Origin: Lingula anatina
Taxonomy: Eukaryota > Brachiopoda > Lingulata > Lingulida > Lingulidae
Assembly (NCBI RefSeq): GCF_001039355.2
Contig: NW_019775955.1
Span: forward strand, 75,010-139,009
Direction: 5' to 3'
Length of the DNA: 64,000 bases
The number at the start of each line of letters is the position of its first letter. Position 1 is the stretch's first letter. The notes under the pieces were generated by a model. The model saw only the letters and a list, made by a program, of their open reading frames with translations, searched no databases and had not been told where the DNA came from. Positions 1-12,204 of this stretch are shown one piece after another. The translations under genes were made by a program, and so were the position numbers.

Positions 1-361
1 ATGTGACCTTGAAATTGACCGTTGACCTACTTTTCACCATGAACTGAACTTTGCAAATTTTGCTTCCCTTTTATCTCCCAAACTGGCAGAGATAGGTCCA
101 AAGTTACTTTTGAAGTTGAATAGGAAGTCATATACTGGCAATCTTACTGTGAAATTGACCTTTCACCTACCTTTTGATGAACTTTTGATATATTTTTTTT
201 GCATATTTTGAAAATTCTTGTTGATTGCATTTTTACAGCTTGTCAAGCAAAAGACTGGTGGCTGTGTCCCCTATTTTGTGTATGTGGGGGTCTATACGAA
301 TGCGCTTGCTCCAGCTGGTGGTACAATATTCGGAGGCGGTATCGCCTCTCTGATCCTCTAG
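1..361. repeat. Non-coding leader with short internal repeat
   Basis: No gene is seen. The motif gaaattgacc occurs at 11-20 and again at 151-160, each time within a longer similar stretch that runs on to 'gaact', so this is a 140-base imperfect direct repeat. The stretch ends with a 'ctctgatcctctag' string that recurs right after the single N at 7305. It is probably part of a dispersed repeat lying in an intron of the ERCC6 gene. Confidence 0.4.
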
Positions 362-1405
362 TTTTTTTTTTTTGTTACCAGTTGAAACAATAAGATAAAA
401 TTGTTTGAAAAGAAAAGTTCTTGACATAAACCTGGATGATAAATACTATGCAAAAAGTCTCATAACAGGCAAGTAATGTGCATTATATGTTTTCTCAAAC
501 AAGGTATTGATTTACTGGCATTTACATCAATTCCATTGCCATTCGTAATTCTTGTGAAGTCCAAGGTGCAGTTTTAGCCAGTCAAGTACATGGTTGTTTT
601 GGTAAATTGAAGTTGTGGTTAGAATAGCAAGAAGTAAGACTAACAATTAGGCACATATACTCAGACCTCCTTCACAGCATCCTTGTCTCTGCAAAACTAT
701 AATATTTCTGGGGAGAAGTTGAACCTTTGGTATGGCTGTAAACAATGTGTAAAGGACACGCTAAGAATCGTTAAGGTGTTTGTAACATTCAAAGTGTTGT
801 CATATTCTGTCATATTCTCCTTTGCTGACAAGTGGTATCATTGACTTATACCCATCTATGTTGTAGCTCACATAAATGTGTGGCAAATGCATGTTGCAAA
901 ATGCTTCTCAACATTTGTGATGGTATATTTTAATATATTAAAATGTTGTGATACTTACAGTAGATGAATAATCAACTATGCTATTTTGACATATTTTCAC
1001 AAAGATTGAAAATAGATATCTGGGTCATTTGCTCAAATTGCAATACGCTGTGAAAAGTTAGTCCATGTCAAGAAGACAAATTAATATAAAAAAGGGTAAA
1101 AAAGGTTGAGCTGGTAATTTTGAGTGGAAAGGCCCTTTTAATACTCTTAGGCACTGTTTTGGTTTTCACATATTTTTTATAAAACTCCAGAAGATTTGGT
1201 TAATTTTATTGAATGTGAGATGTAGTCTCATCCCAAATTATGAAAATTATCCTACAGCTGGTGCTTCGAACAATAAGACAAGAGGATAATGCACTAGTGT
1301 TTCGCTTACACAATCGTCTGTATTTTAATATGCTTCACTGCATTCCATGTGAAGTGCAAGTGCAAATCATCCAATTTGTTTCGAAGTGACAGACATGGGA
1401 TATGT

Positions 1406-2366
1406 CAGTTACAACCATGGCCATCAACTATGTGTAACATACAAGAGCTAATTATATGCTGACCAAAACTTCCAATGCAACACATACAATTTTGAAATAT
1501 TCGGTGTACATAAAATGGGATATTGGTTTTGATCCATGATACATCAACTACACCTTAAAAGCTCAGAAAATTGTTTTGATTTTGTCATGTGGGCAGCTTG
1601 TTTTGTTTGATTGCACTTTGTTTAGAATTTGCCTATCTCGTCTTGTTGAGTAGAACTCTTTGACCAGTCCTTCCAGAATTTGGTCATTAAATAGCAGTAG
1701 TAATGGGCAACTTTAATATTTCTCTGCATTTCCTTGGTCAACATGTGACCATGCCACGCCTAGGTCAAAATCAGCGAGAACAAGCCCTATGTCTGCTCAC
1801 TGGCGGAATGTCGCAAAGACGGGTTACAAGGAACCTTGGCATCCATGTGTCGACCATATCATGTCTCTGGGGCTGATATAATAAAACAGGAAGCACCAGT
1901 GATTGTATTCCCCAGATTTAAATCCTATAGAACATCTATGGGATATTCTGGTTCACGGGGTGAGAAGCCGTGATCCAGAACCGGCCACAGTCCGACAATT
2001 GCTTCAAGCACTCCAGGACGAATGGGACAGCATCACACAGGTTGAAATTCGGCAATTGATTAACTCCATGCATGGCATAATCCAGGCTGTGTGTGATGCC
2101 AGAGGATGCCACACAAGATACTGACTTCAGTGATCCAGAATTGTGCCTCGAAACCAGAAAAATCTGTTCTTCATTCCTGACTCTGAAACTGTGTTTTTGA
2201 TCTGAATCTTTGTTACTCTTTATTGTTAAATTTAGCATAAGAAAATGACATGTGTTGCAATAAACCCAAGTGTTGCGTTGGAAATTTTGGTCAGTATATT
2301 GTGGCTTTGCCTCAATATAATTACGTTCTTGTAGGTTGCATATAGTGGACAACTCCCGTTGTACCT
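1406..2366 (+). mobile_element. Internally deleted Tc1-type transposon with long inverted termini
   Basis: The terminal inverted repeats are visible. 1459-1483 (starts ctgaccaaaac) pairs with 2270-2294 (ends attttggtcag) over 25 bases with two mismatches. The similarity continues outward: 1406-1456 resembles the reverse complement of about 2315-2366, with an extra stretch of about 20 bases in the right arm. Between the arms lies a transposase relic that keeps the N-terminal helix-turn-helix and the C-terminal catalytic end but has lost the middle. The length of about 960 bases compares with roughly 1.3-1.7 kb for intact Tc1 elements. The exact outer ends and the TA duplication are uncertain. 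Confidence 0.75.
1751..2124 (+). pseudogene. Tc1/mariner transposase relic, core deleted
   Basis: Two remnants of one transposase lie in order. From ATG 1751 a 41-residue piece begins MPRLGQNQREQALCLL and holds the bipartite DNA-binding N-terminus typical of Tc1; it stops at TGA 1874-1876. It continues for a few codons to GSTSD, which in intact relatives leads into the catalytic core. The sequence then jumps, in another frame, to YSPDLNPIEHLWDIL (from 1903) and runs to the stop at 2124. This is the family's C-terminal signature around the third catalytic acidic residue. The first two catalytic aspartates and everything between are missing, so the element cannot mobilise itself. Confidence 0.85.
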
Positions 2367-2768
2367 AGAGGCCATAAAATGGCATACCTCATGTTGAGAC
2401 TGGCACTTAGATTAGTGCATGCCTTTTTTTTCCCCGTTGGTGATCAAGATGAAATGATTCACAGGTCAGGTGTGAGCAAACTAATTGCATGGCAATGGTA
2501 AACCAAAAATACTTGACACCTGTACTAATTGTCCTATTGTCCTATTTTGATTGGGGTCATAAAATCACTGGGGTCATGATCCTTATGTACCCTTGCTTGA
2601 TCTAAGAAAGGTGTCATGTTGGAAAAATACCTCTGTCACCTTAAAAATGATCCCGACTCAAACAAAACAAGTGTGAAATTTGATCTTATTTGTGTAAAAA
2701 GGGGAGCTAAATTAAGGCTTGGTACAAGGATACAGTGTAAGATGAAGTGCAATAGATGTTGCAATCTA

Positions 2769-2799
<31 letters not shown>

Positions 2800-4444
2800 T
2801 TCAAGTATTATACAAAATATGTGTGTTAATTATTATCACAATACCAGTGTTATCTCAGAAATTAACTGAAAGCAACAGCAGGCTTTAATATCCATTTTTT
2901 TAATCATTTCCATTGCCTTACATGCACTGCATCAAGAATCTTCTGTTTCCACAATGCAGATAAGATGCTGATAAGATTACTTTTTATTTAAATCTGTAGT
3001 TGTATTAAGATCCACCAATTTTTTTATTTTTCTCTATTTTAGTATATCAGCAGCATTTTTTCATCACGATGCCAAATTATTTTGAAATATGTATATATAC
3101 AAACCTAAATTTGTTTACATTACTGCCAATATCATATCCTATGAAATTGATTCACAGGATTTAGTGACATGGACAATTTAAATGAGAACACAAAAGATGA
3201 CCTACTACTTTACCATACAACTTGTATCCAAATTACCTGTAGTGTCCATACCTCTACCACATACACCAATACAGCCACTAATACAGTTTCTAAACTTATG
3301 ATGTGTTGAACACAAAGTGAAACTGACAGCTTAAAAAGATGTCCAAAATTATTAACAATTATTAAAACATAGATTTATTCAGTACAACAGTCACAGAGTG
3401 GTACACTGGATGTATTCTTCATGTGGTGTTAATACCCCTGTAGCATCTGTACCCTTGTAGTGTCTGTACCCACGTAGTGTCCGTACCCCTATGCAGTGAC
3501 AATATTTTGTTTAAATGCCTGTTGAGCCTTGATGAATTTAAGATAAATCAAATAATCAAGAAATTACAGAGTAAAGCTAGAGATTAAATGAATTGTAAAA
3601 ATTTATTTATCACCCATTCACTATATCTGAAATTTCTGGAAAGACTTTTTTGACATTATTACTAAAATTGTTTGTCTTGACACTTTACATATATTTCACC
3701 TATATATCTACAGTATTTTATATGAAAAGCAACTTAATTACATTGAGTCACACTTAATATTTAGTGTCCATACCTCTGAAATACCATACTAAATGATATC
3801 TTAGAATGTGAGTTGACTCAATGATATTTGTGAAGATTTTGCTGCACTTAATACAAAGTTGCAGATTGGTCTTGAATAAAAAGGGATTTCAGAAATTACA
3901 GTTAAATTTTGTTCGAAATGTCCACCCTTGTTGATACTGTTTGATTGTGACCATGATGATTATTTTGTAAGCAGAAGATTGTGGTCAAAATTTATGGCTT
4001 CTTCTAATACATAACTTCTATATGAAGCTATAAAAAATAGGGTCAAAAGGTAGCATTGTCTTGGTTATAATAGAAGGCTAGTGATTGATCGATAATTCTA
4101 CATCTTTTGGCAGTTCTCTTGAAAAAAAGGAACTTCTATATGATAACATGAGACTGTAATGACTGTAATAGTTTCACAGCTATCCATCCAGGCACCAAAA
4201 GCTCATAGCAAGGTGTTATGTGCTGCAGGAAATGTATGGAATTCAAGACGGTGGAAAATTGGTTAAATTTGTAGTATTTGTAGTAAAAAGCCACGAAGAA
4301 AGATGCATGAAATTAATTAAATTTCTATTTAAAGCAGTCTGCTCTGGATTATTCCTGTCAAAATTCCTTTTCAGCACATGGCTTATTGACACATAATCTG
4401 TGCTTGCAGGAAGTGTGAGATGAATGTACCTTAATTGGCTCTGT

Positions 4445-4473
<29 letters not shown>
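4445..4473. repeat. (AT)n microsatellite
   Basis: About 14 AT units, followed by a short GT run and a GA run. At the matching place in the second block (11424-11482) the expanded unit is TG, so the two copies have grown different parts of the same compound microsatellite. Confidence 0.9.
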
Positions 4474-4475
<2 letters not shown>

Positions 4476-5205
4476 GTGTGTATATTGAGAGAGAGAGATG
4501 TCAGTGAGATTTTACCAATTGATACTTTGTATACTACTTTTTGTCAATATATACATATTACTGCATAGATGTAGTGTTAATATCTTCCCCACCCCAAGAA
4601 GTATGTATGCAAGTCATGAAAGACATCATTGAAAAACACAATATATGGGTTGATTTTGTTTGGTTGCTTAAATTTATTAAGCAAGTATGATAACTAAGTG
4701 TTTTAAAAACGTGTTGACCAAGAAAGTATGATAACAAAGTGTATTGAAAACGTGTTGACTTTTGCGTGTTTGCACAGAGACACTGTGCAGTCTCTCTTAT
4801 TACTCAGCAATTGTCTGGAACAAAATAACCCAGACATGGTGTGCCGCACTTACATGCGTTGTGCTTCACATAAGCTCGAGTTACATCATATCTGGGGCTT
4901 TGTCAGATTCACCACTGGTTTGTAAGGTGCATGAGACATTCCTCGAAATCTAAGATGTTCAATTAATTACTGACTAATGAAGGAAAACATGTTGGCTGCA
5001 GTTCTAATTTTGTGCTCACTTCCCGTTACTTCCTGCTTTGAAGCTTATTATGTACATGTCACGAAACTGGCACAAGTAATTGGTACAAAAAATGCAAAGT
5101 TGTATGCTGGTGAATGCTTATTTGATACTTGATTCTGAAAATAGTGAATTAATTACCATTTTAGAAGTAATGTTACTTCATCAGAAAATTTTAATTAATT
5201 TCCAG

Positions 5206-6428
5206 ACCAAGATTTGGCCAAAAGAAAAAGGGTGGACTGCTTCCCAACCTTGCTAATGGAAAAGATGCTTCTGTAATGAAAAAGGTTTGTATATTGATTT
5301 TTTACTATTGGCATTTTGTAAGGATGTCTTGCTCACTAAAATACATACATGAAAAATTCAGCAATCTGACAAGAAATATTCTATTAATTTGTATTGCTTG
5401 TTTTTGCATACCTAGTTCTAATCAGTCATACCTACTAAGTGCTTACCTGGTTCTGACATGAAATTTATTGTGTCTGTGAGCTGTTAACCACTCTGTCTCA
5501 AGAAGTGAACATCTTGCAGTTTATATTTCATGCTCCAAAAGCAACCACTGAATTTTAAAACATTTTTCATCTCTTCCTCATTGCTGTTATTTTCCACTCA
5601 GTACAAAAATCAACATGGAAACATGCTTACCCTTTTTGCTGAAAACAAATAAGCCAAAAAAACATTCTTCCAAATTAATGACAAATAGTACTTTTATATA
5701 CATTTACATGCATGTCCCCCCCTCCCAATGACTCATAGTTTAACAGTATCTTCTTTATTGCTGAAACATTGAAACATTAACTTTGCTACATGTAGTCTTC
5801 TTTTGTGGATATTTCCTTGAGTTAATAGACATTTGTTGAAAGCAGAGCATAGAGTTAATGAGATAGATGTTTTTCTATTCAGTGGACTTCTTCCTTATGT
5901 TTGCCTATTGTACCTAGAACAGTGCAGGTGTCATATAACAAGGAAGATGATCAGAACATCTGTCAAACATCAACGAGAATCATGTGAATTTAACTTTCAG
6001 TTATTATTATTTTTATTATTATGTTCTAGACAACAGACAAGGAAGATTCATCGCTTGAAGCAAAGCATTTTGATGGCAAGAGCAGCGAGGCTGATGGCTC
6101 AGCGGGAGTTTTGTCATCTGTGCAGTTATTAGCGAAAATAAAAGCAAGAAATCCTGTGACGTCGGCGTCACTGACTAATGACAGCAATTTAGTTAATTCC
6201 CAGGAAGTACATGATGATGACCTAGCATTGTTAGAAGATGTCAGAACATTTATTGCCTTTCAATGTGCTGTTGATGGACAAGGAACTACAGAAGAAATAT
6301 TACAAAGGTTCAAGAATAGACTTCCTCCTGAGAATTCTGCCAAATTCAAAGCCATGCTGAGACAAATTTGTGACTTTACCAGATCAAATGGCATTGGGGT
6401 TTGGTCACTAAAGCCTGAAATGCGATAG
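5206..6428 (+). CDS. ERCC6: ERCC6/CSB, last two coding exons (copy 1)
   Basis: ERCC6 (Cockayne syndrome B) is a SWI2/SNF2-type nuclear ATPase of transcription-coupled nucleotide-excision repair. Only the C-terminus is here. Exon 5206-5284 (79 bases, tccag/gtttgt splice sites) gives PRFGQKKKGGLLPN and ends SVMKK. Exon 6030-6428 (399 bases, after ttctag) opens TTDKEDSSLEAKHFDG and stops at TAG 6426-6428. The last about 65 residues match the conserved C-terminal winged-helix, ubiquitin-binding domain, with FIAFQ, EEILQRF, LRQICDFTR and a final VWSLKPEMR that corresponds to WKLKPEYC in the human protein. RFGQKK, MKK and LLAK-ARN also match the human order. The helicase exons lie upstream of the window. 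The other copy differs by one Ser/Ala and silent changes. Confidence 0.93.
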
Positions 6429-6579
6429 AAGATGAGCTCTTTTTCTGAATTCTGACTTCTATGGCTAGTTTAAGTTGACAAATTAAAGTTCCTTAGATTC
6501 AGTTTAGATATTGTCTGGTCAAAGGTTTTGGCCCTGCAGCTGAAGAGAAATGAAAGTTTTTTAGACTGATGTACGCAAG

Positions 6580-6585
6580 AATAAA
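6580..6585 (+). terminator. ERCC6 poly(A) signal (copy 1)
   Basis: AATAAA lies about 150 bases after the ERCC6 stop codon, at the spacing of a short 3'UTR. The second copy has it at 13572-13577. Confidence 0.6.
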
Positions 6586-7304
6586 ATGTGAATTAACAAC
6601 TCTGACACTCAGGGTATTTATTTATATATATTTTTTGTACATTAGCATGGTTTGTTCTTTTTTCTTTTTTTTTACCTGAAAATTCTGATTTTTGTATAAT
6701 AGATGGGATGTAGTTAGTAAGTGATGGGATGTAGTTCATAAGGTTTGTTCTCGATGTTTGATAAGGTTTTACAGTTATTGGCTTTTCTTTGGGTAAGATG
6801 TGGTACGTCCAGAAAATGGAAAGAATTGAATTAGCCCATACTCTTCGTCCTCTATTTGTAATAAAATTACGAAAATCCAAGATGTGTCTTTATTTCATTT
6901 GGAAATGTTTTGTGTATGTCATGTATTATGGGCCATGTTTTTTAAAACAGTTTTTTAAAACTATTAAAATAGTCAAATGACCTTATAATCTTCTATTTAA
7001 AGATGACAAGAGCAGAATGTGGTCAATTTGGGGATAACTTTTATTGAGAAAATATTTATACAATTAATGATGATAATGAATTCTTAAAAACCACCGCGCT
7101 CATTTTAGAACAGTTTGTTATATGAACATAAAATACAAGAACTTAAAATCCTAAGACGTGTACCATCAACCGAATTACGAAATACACTGTAAAATTCTAA
7201 AAAAAATGTCTACCAAAATTGCCAACTGCTGCCAGCTAGTTAGTGCAGGTGAAATGAAATTATTTTAGCAATTTTTTTTTCAAATTCTAAAGCCCAGTAC
7301 AGTA

Positions 7305-7305
7305 N
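7305..7305. other. Single-N assembly join
   Basis: One N separates block A1 from the sequence that leads into block A2. The bases after it (tctctgatcctctag) are the same as those just before block A1 begins, so the assembly steps back to the start of the locus here. Confidence 0.9.
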
Positions 7306-7801
7306 TCTCTGATCCTCTAGTTAAAATTTGATGTTGAATTTGCAGTTTAACATAATGTACTTTTGCATCAGAATTGACAGTAGCCTATTTTGTGCATAGT
7401 TATTTCCTGCTTTTTGTCTGTACATTTGACAGCTTTGCTGCCTTGTTTTTTTTTTTCAGGTGATGTGTTGTTGTGATGCAATGATAAAGATTAATATAAA
7501 GACATTTATTATTAATTATATAAAAAAAAATGTTGACAGCCTTGAAAAGTCTAAAAGAAATAGATAACTCTGATTCAGTAGAATCAATTTCTATGTTACT
7601 GAATGGAGAAGCTTGGAATCTGTTGAATGATGATATATAACAATTAAGAAAATTTACAGCCCCCAAAATCACACATGAAATTGGTAATAATTTAATGATT
7701 ATAAAAATGTTTCCCTTTTCTCCAACTATGAGTATAAACAAAAAAATTGTAGTTTCTTTAAGGATTTTCAAGATTACCGAAGTTTAATCTCGATGGTAAT
7801 A
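7306..7801. repeat. About 490-base segment absent from block A1
   Basis: In copy 1 'ctctgatcctctag' is followed directly by a T-run and the start of the block. In copy 2 about 490 bases intervene. The first about 125 of them (7321-7447) are nearly identical to 32994-33120, beside the TMA16 exons, so this is a dispersed repeat. No open frame of note is present. It may be an insertion polymorphic between the haplotypes. Confidence 0.6.
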
Positions 7802-8845
7802 TTTTTTTTGGTACCAGTTGAAACAATAAGATAAAATTGTTTGAAAAGAAAAATCTTTGACATATACCTTGATGATGAATGCTATGCTAAAAGTCTCTTA
7901 ACAGGCAAGTAATGTGCATTATATGTTTTCTCAAACAAGGTATTGATTTACTGGCATTTACATCGATTCCATTGCCATTCGTGATTCTTGTGAAGTCCAA
8001 GGTGCAGTTTTAGCCAGTCAAGTACATGGTTGTTTTGGTAAATTGAAGTTGTGGTTAGAATAGCAAGAAGTAAGACTAACAATTAGGCACATATACTCAG
8101 ACCTCCTTCACAGCATCCTTGTCTCTGCAAAACTATAATATTTCTGGGAAGAAGTTGAACCCTTGGTATGGCTGTAAACAATGTGTAAAGGACACGCTAA
8201 GAGTCATTTGTGACCTTCAAAGTGCTGTCATATTCTGTCATATTCTCCTTTGCAGACAAGTGGTATCATTGACTTATACCCATCTATGTTGTAGCTCACA
8301 TAAATGTGTGGCAAATGCATGTTGCACCATGCTGCGTTTTTTGGTTCTCAACATCTGTGGTGGCATACTGTAATATATTAAAAGGTTGTGATACTTACAG
8401 CAGATATATAAGCAACTATGCTATTTTCACGTTTTCACTAAGATTGAAAATAGATATCTGGGTCATTTGCTCAAATTGCAACACACTGTGAAAAGTTAGT
8501 CCATGCCAAGAAGACAAATTAATATAAAAAAAGGGTAAAAAAAGGTTGAGCTGGTAATTTTGAGTGGAAAGGCCCTTTTAAAACTCTAAGGCTCTATTTT
8601 GAATTTCCCATATTTTTTATAAAACTGCAGACGATTTGGTTAATTTTATTGAATGTGAGATGTAGTCTCATCCCAAATTATGAAAATTATCCTACAGCTG
8701 GTGCTTCGAACAATAAGACAAGAGGATAATGCACTAGTGTTTCGCTTACACAATCGTCTGTATTTTAATATGCTTCACTGCATTCCATGTGAAGTGCAAG
8801 TGCAAATCATCCAATTTGTTTTGAAGTGACAGACATGGGATATGT

Positions 8846-9569
8846 CAGTTACAACCATGGCCATCAAATATGTGTAACATACAAGAGCTAATTATATGCT
8901 GACCAAAACTTCCAATGCAACACATACAATTTTGAAATATTCGGTGTATATAAAATGGGATATTGGTTTTGATTCATGATACATCAACTACACCTTAAAA
9001 GCATACAAAATTGTTTTGATTTTGTCATGTGGGCAGCTCGTTTTGCTTGATTGCACATTGTTTAGAATTTTGCCTATCTCGTCAGGTTGAGTAGAACTCT
9101 TTGACCAATCCTTCCAGAATTTGGTCAATAAATAGCTGTAGTGATGGGCAACTTTAATATTTCTCTGCATTTCCTGGGTCAACATGTGACCATGCCACGC
9201 CTAGGTCAAAATCAGCGAGAACAAGCCCTATGTCTGCTCACTGGCGGAATGTTGCAAAGACGGGTTACAAGGAACCTTGGCATCCTTGTGTCAACCATAT
9301 CATGTCTCTGGGGCTGATATAATAAAACAGGAAGCACCAGTGATTGTATTCCCCAGATTTAAATCCTATAGAACATCTATGGGATATTCTGGTTCACGAG
9401 GTGAGAAGGCATGATCCAGAACCGGCCACAGTCCAACAATTGCTTCAAGCACTCCAGGACAAATGGGACAGCATCACACAGGTTGAAATTCAGCAATTGA
9501 TTGACTCCATGCATGGCATAATCCAGGCTGTGTGTGACGCCAGAGGATGCCACACAAGATACTGACTTG
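8846..9569 (+). mobile_element. Tc1 relic, right end deleted (copy 2)
   Basis: Same insertion as at 1406-2366, with the left inverted repeat intact. Just after the transposase stop, 'actgactt' is joined directly to 'gatctaagaaagg', which in copy 1 lies 471 bases further on. The right inverted repeat is therefore gone. The junction shares the bases 'ctt' with both sides. Confidence 0.75.
9192..9565 (+). pseudogene. Tc1/mariner transposase relic (copy 2)
   Basis: Allelic to 1751-2124. The N-terminal piece starts at ATG 9192 and has the same internal TGA. The C-terminal piece starts YSPDLNPIEHLWDIL near 9344 and stops at 9565. A handful of amino-acid differences from the other copy (for example RR for RS after the shared ILVH stretch) and the same missing core show that the internal deletion predates the split of the two copies. 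Confidence 0.85.
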
Positions 9570-11414
9570 ATCTAAGAAAGGTGTCATGTTGGAAAAAATA
9601 CCTCTGTCACCTTAAAAATAATCCCGACTTAAACAAAACAAGTGTGAAATTTGATCCTATTTGTGTAAAAAGGGGAGCTAAATTAAGGCTTGCTACAAGG
9701 ATACAGTGTAAGATGGAGTGCAATAGATGTTGCAATCTACATAATAATAATAATATTATTATTATTATTCAAGTATTATACAAAATATGTGTGTTAATTA
9801 TTATCACAATACCAGTGTTATCTCAGAAATTAACTGAAAGCAACAGCAGGCTTTAATATCCATTTTTTATTCATTTCCATTGCCTTACATGCACTGCATC
9901 AAGAATCTTCTGTTTCCACAATGCAGATAAGATGCTGATAAGATTTCTTTTTATTTAATTCTGTAGTTATATTAAGATCCACCAATTTTTTATTTTTCTC
10001 TATTTTAGTATATCAGCAGCATTTTTTCATCACGATGCCAAATTATTTTGAAATATGTATATATAAAAACCTAAATATGTTTACATTACTGCCAATATCA
10101 TATCCTATGAAATTGATTCACAGGATTTAGTGACATGGACAATTTAAATGAGAACACAAAAGATGACCTACTACTTTACCATACAACTTGAATCCAAATT
10201 ACCTGTAGTGTCCATACCTCTACCACATACACCAATACAGCCACTAATACAGTTTCTAAACTTATGATGTGTTGAACACAAAGTGAAACTGACAGCTTAA
10301 AAAGATGTCCAAAATTATTAACAATTATTAAAACATAGATTTATTCAGTACAACAGTCACAGAGTGGTACACTGGATGTATTCTTCATGTGGTGTTAATA
10401 CCCCTGTAGCATCTGTACCCTTGTAGTGTCTGTACCCACGTAGTATCCGTACCCCTATGCAGTGACAATATTTTGTTTCCATGCCTGTTGAGCCTTGATG
10501 AATTTAAGATAAATCAAATAATCAAGAAATTACAGAGTAAAGCTAGAGATTAAATGAATTGTAAAAATTTATTTATCACCCACTCACTATATCTGAAATT
10601 TCTTGAAAGACTTTTTTGACATTATTACTAAAATTGTTTGTCTTGACACTTTACATATATTTCACCTATATATCTACAGTATTTTATATGAAAAGCAACT
10701 TAATTACATTGAGTCACACTTAATATTTAGTGTCCATACCTCTGAAATACCATACTAAATGATATCTTAGAATGTAAAAGAGTTGACTCAATGATATTTG
10801 TGAAGATTTTGCTGCACTTAATACAAAGTTGCAAATTGGTCTTGAATAAAAAGGGATTTCAGAAATTACAGTTAAATTTTGTTCGAAATGTCCACCCTTG
10901 TTGATACTGTTTGATTGTGATCATGATGATTATTTCGTAAGCAGAAGATTGTGGTCAAAATTTATGGCTTCTTCTAATACATAACTTCTATATGAAGCTA
11001 TAAAAAATAGGGTCAAAAGGTAGCATTGTCTTGGTTATAATAGAAGGCTAGTGATTGATCGATAATTCTACATCTTTTGGCAGTTCTCTTGAAAAAAAGG
11101 ACCTTCTATATGATAACAAGAGACTGTAATGACTGTAATAGTTTCACAGCTATCCATCCAGGCACCAAAAGCTCATAGCAAGGTGTTATGTGCTGCAGGA
11201 AATGTATGGAATTCAAGACGATGGAAAATTGGTTAAATTTGTAGTATTTGTAGTAAAAAGCCACGAAGAAAGATGCATGAAATTAATTAAATTTCTATTT
11301 AAAGCAGTCTGCTCTGGATTATTCCTGTCAAAATTCCTTTTCAGCACATGGCTTATTGACACATAATCTGTGCTTGCAGGAAGTGTGAGATGGATGTACC
11401 TTAATTGGCTCTGT

Positions 11415-11423
<9 letters not shown>

Positions 11424-11482
<59 letters not shown>
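11424..11482. repeat. (TG)n microsatellite
   Basis: Nearly 30 TG units followed by GA units. Its allelic counterpart at 4445-4473 is AT-expanded. The open frame that runs through it (poly Val-Cys) is an artefact of the repeat. Confidence 0.9.
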
Positions 11483-11487
<5 letters not shown>

Positions 11488-12204
11488 TGAGAGAGAGAGA
11501 TGTCAGTGAGATTTTACCAATTGATACTTTGTATACTACTTTTTGTCAATATATACATATTACTGCATAGATGTAGTGTTAATATCTTCCCCACCCCAAG
11601 AAGTATATATGCAAGTCATGAAAGACATCATTGAAAAACACAATATATGGGTTGATTTTGTTTGGTTGCTTAAATTTATTAAGCAAGTATGATTAAGTGT
11701 TTTAAAAACGTGTTGACCAAGAAAGTATGATAACAAAGTGTATTAAAAACGTGTTGACCTTTGCGTGTTTGTACAGAGACACTGTGCAGTCTCTCTTATT
11801 ACTCAGCAATTGTCTGGAACAAAATAACCCAGACATGGTGTGCCGCACTTACATGTGTTGTGCATCACATAAGCTCGAGTTACATCATATCTGGGGCTTT
11901 GTCAGATTCACCACTGGTTTGTAAGGTGCATGAGACATTCCTCGAAATCTAAGATGTTCAATTAATTACTGACTAATGAAGGAAAACGTGTTGGCTGCAG
12001 TTCTAATTTTGTGCTCACTTCCCGTTACTTCCTGCTTTGAAGCTTATTATGTACATGTCACGAAACTGGCACAAGTAATTGGTACAAAAAATGCAAAGTT
12101 GTATGCTGGTGAATGTTTATTTGATACCTGATTCTGAAAATAGTGAATGAATTACCATTTTAGAAGTAATGTTACTTCATCAGAAAATTTTAATTAATTT
12201 CCAG

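Larger units (their letters stand above)
362..7304. repeat. Block A1: first copy of ERCC6 3' region (probable haplotype 1)
   Basis: This block is matched nearly base for base by 7802-14287. The shared content is the intron with the Tc1 relic, the penultimate and last ERCC6 exons, the 3'UTR and about 700 bases downstream. Differences are scattered single bases, short indels, a microsatellite of different type and one indel of about 470 bases. The copy ends at a single N. Low divergence, including in intron sequence, fits two alleles better than two old paralogues. Confidence 0.85.

Noticed and set aside
4728-4953. Two overlapping plus-strand open frames, present in both ERCC6 blocks
   Set aside because: No recognisable protein. 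Preservation is explained by the near identity of the whole block, and both frames are open only by chance.
11370-11570. Open frame with poly Val-Cys
   Set aside because: It is a translation of the TG microsatellite.
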